Assembly: GCF_000002235.5 (NCBI RefSeq)
Contig: NW_022145539.1
Span: 466,501 to 530,500, forward strand
DNA from: Strongylocentrotus purpuratus
Taxonomy: Eukaryota; Echinodermata; Echinoidea; Camarodonta; Strongylocentrotidae
Length of the DNA stretch: 64,000 bases
Reading direction: 5' to 3'
This document shows, in pieces, positions 46,763 through 55,778 of this stretch; the first letter of the stretch is position 1, and each line of letters begins with the position of its first letter. Position numbers and translations under genes: made by a program. Under the pieces are notes generated by a model. The model was not told where the DNA came from. It searched no databases and saw only the letters and a list, made by a program, of their open reading frames with translations.

Positions 46763-47179
46763 TGGGATGCTTCGGGCGACAGCTCGACCAACTTTTTTTC
46801 TCCTCATGATTTCATGATCTAATATCTCTCATCTCAGATAAAATTGTCATTTGATGTATTAATTATGCTTTTATAACCACCCAACCCTAACCTAACCATA
46901 ACTCTAACCCGGCGATTGTACGCCTTCGGCTCGTCAAAAATATATTCTCGTTGCAAAGAATATCAGCTTTATTCTTTAGAACAGCTCTCAAAATACTCAC
47001 AATTTCCATGTTCCCTGTCATGACTGTGCTAATTATAAAAGCATTAATACATAAAATGACAATTTTATCTACGATGAGTTATTTTCAGTTATTCAGCCCA
47101 TGTATACGCAATGTTTACGTCTCTAGCTCCCACGGACAAAGAATTGTTTACATGTCAATAAATTTCTCTTTCTATATAT

Positions 47180-47335
47180 CTATCTACTCACATCTCGCTT
47201 TTTTTCTCCTCTCTTTCTACTCTTTCAGCCTCTCCCTCTCTTGCTCTGTCTCTCGATCCTTTTCTCTACTCTTTTACCCTCCCCCTTTCCAGCCTCTGGC
47301 TCTCGTTCTCCCTCTTTTATGTCTTTGGATGTTTC
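47180..47335 (+). repeat. Polypyrimidine tract, second of the pair
   Basis: A diverged copy of 46018-46200. Just upstream, TGTTTACATGTCAATAAATTTCTC (about 47149) resembles the TGTTTACATGTCTATATAAC that precedes the 3' end of array units. The tract may therefore have replaced the end of an old unit. Confidence 0.6.
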
Positions 47336-47344
47336 TCAATTTTT

Positions 47345-48460
47345 GTCGATAAAATCTATTCTTCTTATTTAAAGTCATCATCTTATTGAAAGTCATCATG
47401 ACAACTTTTACCATAAACAAAAATATTCTTTTCAAAAATAATTCCTAGGTACTGAGCTTCCTTCTCACATTCCTAGATATATACTTATAAAACAGTACAA
47501 CATACACAAATCAATACAATTACTACATATCTCATGAAAATGTTTGGAACAAACTGTTTCAATTTTTACTGCACATAAATTATCAGTTAAGCTTTATCAA
47601 GGTAAAACTTTAAAGTCAAACATAACATTCTTCATCTTATCAACCATTACATGATATCAGGAGATCATGACACCACATAGCTCATATCACTAAATACCAA
47701 TCCTAGTCAATATAATAATAATAATAATAGTGGGTTCTTGTATAGCGCTCATCTCAGTCAGATTTGACCCTCCTGGCGCTCCCGATTATTACCCTGGGTT
47801 TAGCACGGCTGCCATACGGCGCTCTAGCATTTCAAAGAATAAATTCCTACCAGGTACCCATTTACTTCACCTGGGTGTAGTGTGGCAAATGTAGATCAAT
47901 GTCTTGCCAAAGTTGTATATCCAGAAATCTCAGTTCTCAACCTATGGTTTAATCAACCAAGTTTTATAATGTACAATAAATAATATGACATTCTTACTTT
48001 TATCAAGTCATAAGGCTTAGATACATTAAATTTCCCTTGTATTTGAGTTGAAAATTTGCACATGCAATTACTAAAACGTGTTTCCAATAATCGGATTTTT
48101 CTTTTTTTAAATGATATTATATAGCACCCGTACCTCAGAACGTTAATATCATGGAAAAGGTTAAGCATGGTTATAAGTCTACAAACACCTTTGAATAAAA
48201 CCTTTGCTAAAAACAATGCCAACATAGCACAACAATATCATGCTGTGGGATAATTAGCATAAAAACAATCCATGTATAAATATGTTTGACATATTCTGCA
48301 CAAAGTTTAAAACCTATAACATGGCTATACGTTAATGTCCATAGAGTTTGTATATAACCTGTTAATACAAAGTAGAGATTATCAAATGTTCACATCATCA
48401 CCTGAAGACAATGTCTTTGACTCAAAATTAAACATTTATCCGGCATTAAAGAGCACAATC
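47345..48460. other. AT-rich non-array DNA with one retroposon tail
   Basis: Apart from the SINE/LINE-like tail at 47711-47930, I see no gene, hairpin end or array landmark. The minus frame at 47953-48225 shows no domain and lacks convincing codon character. Confidence 0.5.
47711..47930 (-). mobile_element. SINE/LINE-like 3' tail, minus strand
   Basis: On the minus strand it ends with GAGCGCTATACAAGAACCC followed by (TTA)n. This is a common form of retroposon end in marine invertebrates. The body contains CACCTGGGTGAAGTAAATGG-type sequence on the minus strand. No coding frame is visible, and the 5' boundary is uncertain. Confidence 0.5.
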
Positions 48461-48461
48461 C

Positions 48462-48626
48462 AATGGCCCGAATTCACAAAGGAGGTTTGTCGACAAACCG
48501 AGGTTTATGTACGTCCTATGACGCGTTTTGACGCGTTTTTTTTACAAACCTGGTTTGTAAATAACAAAAGGAGGTTTGTCGAAACAAAAGGAGGTTGACA
48601 AACCTCCTTTGTGAATTCGGGCCATT
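48462..48626. mobile_element. Palindromic MITE
   Basis: The ends read AATGGCCCGAATTCACAAAG and CTTTGTGAATTCGGGCCATT. They are perfect inverted complements, with further imperfect pairing inward (GGAGGTTTGTCGAC / GTTGACAAACCTCC). Total length is 165 bp. AAT/ATT at the edges could be part of the repeat or a target duplication; the symmetry hides which. A third internal GGAGGTTTGTCG lies at 48570-48581. Confidence 0.75.
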
Positions 48627-49080
48627 TTGTTCAGCATCATTAAGCCCTCTCTGATATATTTAGATACATTAGGTGGCTGTCTAATTATCATCTCTTTCTG
48701 TCTTTTCTGTTCAAAATGTAGTGAGTAATATTCCTGCACTTGCATGAACTACAATGCGTATATATTGCTGTAATATTTTCTTCTTCATATCAAACTTCAG
48801 TAGTGGATTTCATGCATTTCTACAAAACATATGCTCAGGATAATAATTTTGTATGTGCTATCATAGAAAGTTTGATGTTTATACATTTGTGGCTGGCAAG
48901 ATCAATATAAAATAAATCTCAACATTACATAATCCTGGTAAATGCAATATGTATTCAACAAATGACATTAACAAAATATATTAAACCGTGATACCCATCC
49001 AATAATTTACAATGGTAGACAGACAAAAGAAATCCATGAGTATAGTGCATTTTACATTCTGCTCATATAATCTGCTGTAA
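48627..49080. other. Non-coding AT-rich stretch
   Basis: No gene, terminal repeat or array landmark is seen in this interval. Short frames overlapping it run across the neighbouring MITE and have no recognisable content. Confidence 0.5.
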
Positions 49081-49084
49081 CATT

Positions 49085-49860
49085 ATACTGAACCTTCATC
49101 GATACAAGCCTAAACCTGTAATCTTGGAGCATCATGCTCCATCTCATGATTCTCTTATTGTCAAACCTCTTCGCTTGAATATAGACCAAAGGTTTGTGGT
49201 CTATGTGCACTTCAATACAAATAATATTTGAACTTTTTGATTGCTCGTACTATTGCTAAGCACTTTTTCTCTATTGTTGTGTAATTTTTTTCCCGTTATA
49301 ATGACTTCTTACTCGCATAAGCAATCAGGAATTCTTCTCCTGAATGTTACTGCATAAGCCCAGCACCCACATTTGCCTTCAATACAAACAACTGATCCTC
49401 GGCATCTTCCACAGAATCCTGACACACTTTCATACTCTCTGTACACAAATCAAAGCTAACCTTCTGCCTGGGAAATTATTTGTTGAGAAGATTAATGTGA
49501 TATGTCTTAAGAACACCACTGCCAATGTAGTCATAGTCTACTTTACGCCAGCACAGGGAATGGACCCTTCCATTTCAGCAACAACTTGTTGTGATCAGTG
49601 GGAAGCAAGATCAACACCTGATCTCCGATATTAAATTTCCTTTTTCTAGCATTCATATCCTAACACTTCTTGTATTTTCCTGCAGCACCTTTTAAGGCTT
49701 CCTGGGCTAACTTCCATGACTTCACCAACTTCTCACGGTGCAGTATGTCATATTCATACTCATCTTTCAACTCCGGTATTACATCATTTGTCCTCAATTC
49801 CCTTAACATATCAAAGACACTCGCCAAGACCCAGTCTTCACTAAACCAAGTTCTCTGAAA
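49085..49860 (-). mobile_element. Broken Ty3/gypsy-like LTR retrotransposon fossil
   Basis: On the minus strand, conceptual reading shows an integrase C-terminal (GPY/F-like) region at about 49480-49850 and an RNase H-like region at about 49100-49430. They lie in an order unlike the family's usual RT-RNase H-integrase, so the remnant is rearranged as well as incomplete. Neither LTRs nor a gag region are seen. It is clearly broken, with several interruptions, and looks old. Confidence 0.6.
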
Positions 49861-50630
49861 TGGTAGAAATTTTGAAGATATTCAATACCTACACATGGTG
49901 ATAAAAAAAATGTCATATAAATCAAACATTTCCATTGTCACTGCTAATATTAAATATAATCAGTGTGTCCGTTACCTTTACTACTGCTATCACCTTGAAC
50001 GGTATTACTGTTAGTAGGTGAAAAGCATTACCCTCGTTCATCTTTCAGATAGATGTTATTACTGATCACTGGTTTAACGCTCATGTTATCGTATTCATTT
50101 AATCAACGACTGAGGAAATTTAAAAAAAAAAACATTTTGTGTACAAAGCAAATGAGATATGAGCTCGCATGTGATGTCACAGTTTCCAATTTGTGCTTCA
50201 CTGATTACAACTCCAACAATTCATAACTTTCTCATTTCTTTTTGATTTTCCTCAAAATTTCATTGATTTTTTTCTCTAATTTTTCTGCTTTTATGAAGAC
50301 CAACTTATTTTTGGGGTGGACTTCCCCTTTAACACTTTACATGTATGAAGATCAACTTATTTGCGGGTGGACTTGCCCTTTAACACTTTACATGTATATG
50401 TAAGCATCTTAAAAAATGCATATTTATAATAATATGGCTAACATCATTTAATCCTTACTGTACTTGGGGGGGGGGGGGTGGCGTAAGAGCCCCCCCCCCC
50501 CCCACATTTTTGGAGAAAGCGCCGCAACCGCTTGGAATTTTAAATTGTTGTTCTTGAATTTTTTTCCTCAAGTCTTACGCACATTTTGATACCATTTTCA
50601 TCGAATTTGGATACACCTGTCAGGTGTTAC
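49861..50630. other. Non-coding stretch with a 52-bp tandem duplication and G/C runs
   Basis: 50293-50344 and 50345-50396 are a tandem duplicate (ATGAAGA-CAACTTATTT ... GGTGGACTT-CCCTTTAACAC). A run of 13 G at 50466-50478 faces a run of 14 C at 50490-50503, enough for a long G/C hairpin. No gene is recognised. Confidence 0.55.
50466..50503. repeat. G13 ... C14 inverted homopolymers
   Basis: G run at 50466-50478, an 11-nt spacer, then C run at 50490-50503. This can form a hairpin with a pure G-C stem, or a G-rich structure on either strand. Copy number of the runs may not be reliable in an assembly. Confidence 0.75.
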
Positions 50631-51185
50631 ATAGCAATTAGTATGCGCATATCATCAAAAAGTGCTACAATTGCATATATCCATGTACAAGCAGAAATGT
50701 GAATACAGGTAAATAGATGTATAAGTGGGAGATATGAATTGATATCAAATTGCTTTGATACGTTTTTCAAAGTAACTTGATGTATTCCAGAACAAAAGAA
50801 TACATTAGAAATAAAACAATAGATTGAGGGCTTAAAACCACAACTGTCTACGTCCAAATATGTCATTTTGAGTAAAAATGCATTTGAAAGTTTGATTGCA
50901 AGCATTAAATCTGACAAAATGAAGTAGTTATGTTCAATGCCATTAACTTATGAATAATACTTGGTCAAACATCATGCATGGAAGCCATGACCTTTTGACC
51001 CTGTCAATGTCAAAAACTTACAAAATGGGAGTGCCAAATACCATCCATGGAACTTTTCAGGAATAGCTAGGCTATTGCACAAGTTGAAGAGATCCTTCTT
51101 CTTAAGGTTTAGTTTTTTTTTTTAATGCTTCTCTTGGTAGACAAGGTCCAGATTACGTGGAACTGATGATCTATCTTCTTGTAGT
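50631..51185. other. No recognised feature
   Basis: AT-rich DNA with scattered short frames (for example minus 50627-50917). None has a recognisable motif. The right end may hold the decayed tail of the transposase-like fragment that follows on the minus strand. Confidence 0.45.
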
Positions 51186-51189
51186 CATC

Positions 51190-51614
51190 CAAGTAGCTAT
51201 AGATGGTAGCAGATGGTGCCTTGCTCTTCCTTCCTGTATTGGAAGCTCTTTACATGTAGCCAGTTGAAGACGTGTCCATCTTCGTCTGGGCGTTTGTTAT
51301 TCATGATCTGCTGTGAGAGTTTTTTCAGATCATAAAAGTCTCCATGGCACATGTTTATGACCTTGTATGGAAGCCGACGTCTTAATTTGTGGAAGATTTT
51401 TTACCCAGTCATGCATTGTGAAGACATTGATGTTCTTTTTTTCTGTTTCAATAGCAGAATGCATGCTATTGCATTCCATGTGGGAATGCCCACTCTCCAG
51501 AAAATTGTGTGCGATGACTTTGAGATGTGTGTTCTGGATGGCATAGAGTAACGTTGCAGCCACATTCACTTTGCAAATCGAAAGAAGCCAAGACAAAAGT
51601 CCTCTTTCAAGCAA
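51190..51614 (-). pseudogene. Fragment of a transposase-like protein with HSHMECNSMH motif
   Basis: The minus frame 51614-51330 contains FLESGHSHMECNSMHSAIE followed by HDWVK. This resembles a domain I recall from many uncharacterised, transposon-associated proteins of cnidarians and sea urchins (form GHT-MECDS-HS-IE). Downstream the likeness continues in another frame (INMCHGDFYDLKKLSQQIM, then VFNWLHVKSFQYRKE), so at least one frameshift separates the halves. It is a decayed C-terminal piece. I cannot name the family with certainty. Confidence 0.5.
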
Positions 51615-51890
51615 CTACCTTGGCCTGGCATAGCTGCCAACATTTGGAATTTTCAATTAGTAACATTTAAAGTAAAACTGAATATCATGTGCGCATAGCG
51701 CACATCACGAGCGCGAAGTCTCTTTAGCCGGGGTACTAGATGCTCTCTGGTGCACTCTGAGCCTATTTTAGGGACCATTTCCCATAAAATTCAACCTTTT
51801 AAAATGGGTAGTTGAGTAATTAGAAAAATGAGTTCTGAGAAAAACACAGGTTTACCTGCCTTTCCTGACACTTACATCTACTCTCCCATA
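51615..51890. other. Spacer between two minus-strand gene remnants
   Basis: Non-coding by eye. It contains GTGCGCATAGCGCACATCACG (about 51688), an imperfect palindrome, and no further motif. Confidence 0.4.
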
Positions 51891-52578
51891 CTACTCATTT
51901 AGAGCTCTGTATGTTGCAGATTTTGCTCTCTTCGGAAAATCAGAGTCACATTCCCTCATGTAGCAGGGTGTTGTTTGACGAGCCTTGGTAATAAGGACAC
52001 TTTCTAGAGTTTCGTTGCTCATGGACCCTCTGAAGTCAGTTTTGTTCTTTCGCACCTGACTGAAGACCCTTTCACATTCAGCATTGGTATGGGGTATGGT
52101 TAGAATCCCAAGCATTACTCTTGCAAGTCTGTCATAGCACAGTTCACCAGAAGCATTCTTCTCTGTCATCTGTCCACTGCTTGTCAGTAGATTCCTCATT
52201 TTGCACTAAGTACGGAAGCTGAGCAAGTTGATAGATAAGAAACTGGTTCTCCAGAGCATCTAGGGCACTGTGCTTGTCTTCTTCTTCCTGAAGCAGCATG
52301 CAGGGGAACTTGTTGATGAAGAACTTTAGAGAAGTGAATTTGGCATCCTTCTGACATGCAATGTCAGCCACTTGCACATGGATGAGAACATCAGACTTGA
52401 ATGGAAACTTACTTACAATGTAGTCACATGCCTTGGTGTAATATGAACGCACTGCTGCATAAAACTTATGGCAATCAGACTCATCTAAAGTGTTCACAAT
52501 TTCTCTTGTTGCGCTTCCTATGACCATTTCAGATTCTTCACGAAGATTCTCTTTGTTCTTGTAGTCCAGAAGGGTCAA
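51891..52578 (-). pseudogene. hAT-type C-terminal domain of a transposase-derived gene
   Basis: The minus frame 52578-52144 gives a hAT-like central/C-terminal region with FYAAVRSYYTKACDYIVSKF, a VADIACQKDA block, and LKFFINKFPCML. The frame 52199-51891 continues with the dimerisation motif IPHTNAECERVFSQVRKNK and the closing MSNETLESVL. The two frames overlap in 52144-52199, so one frameshift lies there, unless it is a sequencing error. The end at KSATYRALNE is natural. N-terminal DDE regions are not seen. It is either a domesticated hAT-like host gene that has decayed or the end of a hAT transposon. Confidence 0.65.
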
Positions 52579-53038
52579 GTCTGTGGCTGCAATGATTGCT
52601 TGTGGAGCTACAATTGGCTGTACAAGTCACGCAGTAGACTTTCTCGTATTCCTTTCAGCTTGTGTATCAGAGGACTTCTCGTCTGGAAGACGCAATGATG
52701 CTGTGGCTGAGAAAATGTGCAATGGCTAATATTGGGTTTGAGTGCAATGACTTCAGAATTCTTTCCTGTCTTGTTTCATCCTTTACTGTCTGTCTTGTTT
52801 TCTTCTTTCCTCGACATCTTGTTTTTTTTCATTTCCAGTCATTTTACTAGAAATCGTACTGGGATGACTGGAAGTTCCAGCCTTTAGCACTGTTGAGCTT
52901 GTTGCCTTGCCGACAACTTTCCCAGTCTTCTGCTTCTTGCTAGGTGTATCCGAAGTGTCCCTCGCTTGTCGTTTTTCCCCGAGTAGTACAGCTTGAAGAT
53001 GGTCTACTGTGTTGTGGCTGTGGTGCTTGAAGTTGAAC
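52579..53038 (-). pseudogene. Upstream exon region of the hAT-like gene, frames disturbed
   Basis: On the minus strand, a pyrimidine-rich acceptor (TCTTCCTCCCAG) precedes base 53038. A Lys/Ser-rich stretch follows (LLGEKRQARDTSDTPSKKQK, then GKVVGKATSSTVLKAGTSS). Further on, PIVAPQAIIAATDL leads in frame into the hAT domain. In between, the open frame shifts at least twice. It is a low-complexity linker with no domain I recognise. Confidence 0.45.
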
Positions 53039-53308
53039 CTGGGAGGAAGAAAAATTATTGATTACCATATGACAAAGAAATAAGACTACTGACACTGTTT
53101 ACAATTAAAAGATACACTACATTTGGAATCTTGGCACATGACTAGCATTATTGAATAAATGTTTATATCTGTAAACTGAACAGCGGAGTGAAGATGATTG
53201 GAAGACAAAGAGCTAACAAGTAAATGAACTAAAAATAAGAAAGAATAAATGATGAAAAGGTACATATTTAACTGTCACCCTGTATATATGATCAACTTTT
53301 GTACTCAC

Positions 53309-53422
53309 TTGGGTCTGAGACTGGGCAGGTTTGCTCACATGTGGTGGATCTGCAGACACCTTCTTGGGAATGCGGAATGCTTGGAGTTGTGCAGTCATCT
53401 TGGTTTGGTGAGGAGGCTTTTC
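53309..53422 (-). CDS. Exon of the minus-strand hAT-like gene
   Basis: 38 codons, both borders in phase 0. Acceptor TTGTCCTACAG precedes base 53422 and donor CAA|GTGAGTAC follows base 53309. The peptide begins EKPPHQTKMTAQLQAF and ends VSKPAQSQTQ, a Pro/Gln/Lys-rich linker. Good splice signals suggest that this was a spliced host-like gene, not a bare transposon. Confidence 0.55.
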
Positions 53423-53759
53423 CTGTAGGACAAGACAAGTTTAAAAACTTCATGCGATGCCTGCAACACTATTGATAATGACTTTAATTTATAAGCAAAC
53501 AATTTAATTACACATTAAATTAAATTTTGCAATTACCATTCTGGTTCATGTAGTTTTTTTTTTTTTTCAAACTATTTTACAATGTAAAATGAAAATAACT
53601 ATTGCCAATTTGAGGAGTAAAAGCTGATTAATTCAAACATTAAGAAAGCTCTCTACTGCTAGGGATGATCTATTCAAATCTGGTCATTTTAATGATGGCC
53701 ATATTTAAATGGAATGAAAAGGAGTAGATGCCTTGTAGTAATACATTTTCTAGCCTTAC

Positions 53760-53820
53760 CTGTAGTTGAGATCCCTGAGCAGGTTTATTTTTCACAGCTG
53801 GAGTTGGCTTCGTTGGAACA
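53760..53820 (-). CDS. Partial exon of the same gene, cut by the array
   Basis: The minus-strand frame reads VPTKPTPAVKNKPAQGSQLQ and ends at a consensus donor (CTACAG|GTAAGG). The exon's 5' side does not reach a splice site. At 53821 it runs straight into the TTATTATTTATTTTTATTTC start of an array unit. Everything further upstream in this gene has been displaced or lost. Confidence 0.55.
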
Positions 53821-55028
53821 ATTATTATTTATTTTTATTTCTCCCCGTTTTTTGTTCATCGGTTAACTCAAGATCGGTTGTGTTAATTTCTTTCAATTTT
53901 GACACAGTCATAGGTCATTGTCATGAGACGTGACAGTAACCTTTTCAAGGTCATCAGGTCATCATGACGTCATCCAGGCGCCATTTTGTGAAATCACGTT
54001 ATCCATCATATCTTCATGATGCATAAGCAAAGGTCATTCATATTCATATCACATATACTTCAAGTCAAGGGTCAACAAGTCATGTCATCAAAGGTCACAA
54101 AAAGGTCATGACGCGCACGTACGCGCGCGTCAAAATTTAAAAATGCTCAAAATCACTTAACTATTAAAGAAGAGTACGAATCAGGTCATTTTAAGCATTT
54201 CAAAATTTTCCGTCCGTAAGTGTCCCCGCGCGCGTTGCGCGCGCTCACGACGCGCGGAAAAGGTCAAATTCATTTTTTTTTACATGATTTAGATTCCTCT
54301 TACCGTAAATGACAATTGACATTAATTTCAGTCACCCTTGACCTTTCATAAGGCCGTGAGCGCGCGTCAAAGTTCAAAATCCGCGCGTGCTGCTATGGGA
54401 AATATAATGCAAATTTGATCAAAAACATGACATTTTAAGAATCAAAATAGCTCTTCAGATAATCAATTGATCCCAACTTTTATATCATGGTTGGAAAAAG
54501 CATGAGTTGGAGATATGATTTCATGTGTAATTTGACCCTCAATTAACTCATGACGTCATCATAATGGCCTCCGAACTCAAAATTTTAATTTGCATATTAT
54601 GACGTCAGCAGATTTTTGGAAAATTGATTGTATCTCTGTAAATATTGATCAATTTTCTTTCAAATTTTGATATGTTCTACCTGAGAATATTCTCTACAAA
54701 AGCAGTCACCACGATATTTCATTTTGACAATGGTATCATGGCGTATTTTTGCGATTAAAGGAGGCATGTCAATTTTTCACATTTTGCGTGTATTCTCTAT
54801 GGGACATGACTTTTTCTCAAAACTGGATTCTACATTCTCGTCTTTCGCGAGCCATATCTCCGTCGTTTTATCTTTGTTTACGCTGAGCTTTGAGTGTGTT
54901 GTAGCTGAGACAATAAGCTATCACAAGTGTGCCCTTTATTTCTCGATCAGATGCCGGGATCATGCTCATATCTCACATACAAAGTGGGATTTGATAATTC
55001 CATTTTCCGTTTACGTGTAATCTCTATG

Positions 55029-55102
55029 GGAAATGTTTTGGTATATCGGTAACGCACTTGACTTCCGACCTCGAGGTCCCTGGTTCGAGTCCGGGCGTCT
55101 CC
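55029..55102 (+). ncRNA. tRNA-like Pol III module
   Basis: GGAAATG ... CGTCTCC ends, intact B box, T-run six bases downstream. The sequence matches the D-type copies almost exactly, although the surrounding left body is A-type. Confidence 0.55.
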
Positions 55103-55632
55103 AACAATTTTTTTTCTTCACTTTTTTTTCTTTTTGACCTTTCACTCTACCATCTCCTTTGAATATTAAAACACGTACAATTGCAAATAATGTAATAAAC
55201 AACCATATTTACTTTATTATTACCCTATTATCACTAGATCCATTACTTTTGGCGTGTAATCCTTATGGGAGATGACTTTTTCTCAAATCTGGATTCTACA
55301 TTCTTGTCTTTTGCGAGCAATATCGCTGTTATTTCTGCTTGGTTTTTGTTGATTTTTGAGTATGTTGTTGCTGAGACTATACGCTATCTAAATCTTCTCT
55401 AATTTTGTTCAGTCTGATGTCATCGTGGTCTGTTGATGATAATCATCAACATCATCATGATCATCATGATCATCATCATCGTCATCCCCATTACTATCAA
55501 GATCATGATCATCATGATCATCATGATGATCATCATTGTTTACATGTCTATATAACTTCTCCCTTTCTCAATATAGTAAATATTATAATCTCTCATAAGA
55601 CTTGAAGACAGACCACCTAATTCGTCCCCATG

Positions 55633-55768
55633 TATTTCTGTTAATTCATGTATAATTAAATCTTTAGATCAATCATGTAATTTATTGTATATTTGATTGT
55701 TGTAAAGCGCATAGAGAATTTATTATTATGCGCTATATAAAAATTACTTTATTATTATTATTATTATT
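55633..55768 (+). mobile_element. Retroposon tail inserted in a 3' hairpin
   Basis: After CCCCATG the normal ACGAATT is replaced by 136 bp ending GCGCTATATAAAAATTAC and (TTA)n. This is a LINE/SINE 3'-end form. It destroys the hairpin's right arm. No frame is recognisable. Confidence 0.6.
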
Positions 55769-55778
55769 AAATTTCTAG

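Larger units (their letters stand above)
53821..55778 (+). mobile_element. A/B mosaic unit opening the second array block
   Basis: It has no 5' hairpin; it starts inside the minus-strand gene's exon. The left body is A-type and switches to B-type at GAGTTGGAGATATGATTTCATG (about 54510). tRNA-like module 55029-55102, ATC/ATG tract at about 55440-55540. The 3' hairpin is split by a retroposon tail (55633-55768), and the terminal CTAG is at 55775-55778. Confidence 0.82.

Noticed and set aside
46875-46915. Interstitial telomere repeat (CCCTAA-like)
   Set aside because: Only a few degenerate AACCCTAACCTAACC-type units occur, too short and irregular to claim a telomeric origin.
47953-48225. 90-codon minus frame
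   Set aside because: AT-rich, no domain, no splice context, no repeat in the window.
49344-49634. Plus-strand 96-codon frame
   Set aside because: It is antisense to the gypsy-like fossil and has no independent support.
54724-55020. Recurring 85-106-codon frame with SMGHDFFSKLDST, also at 3767, 7311, 23474, 44519 and 56732
   Set aside because: It is open in several B-type bodies because those copies are similar. Start points and ends vary, changes are not biased to third positions by eye, and old relatives do not keep the frame.
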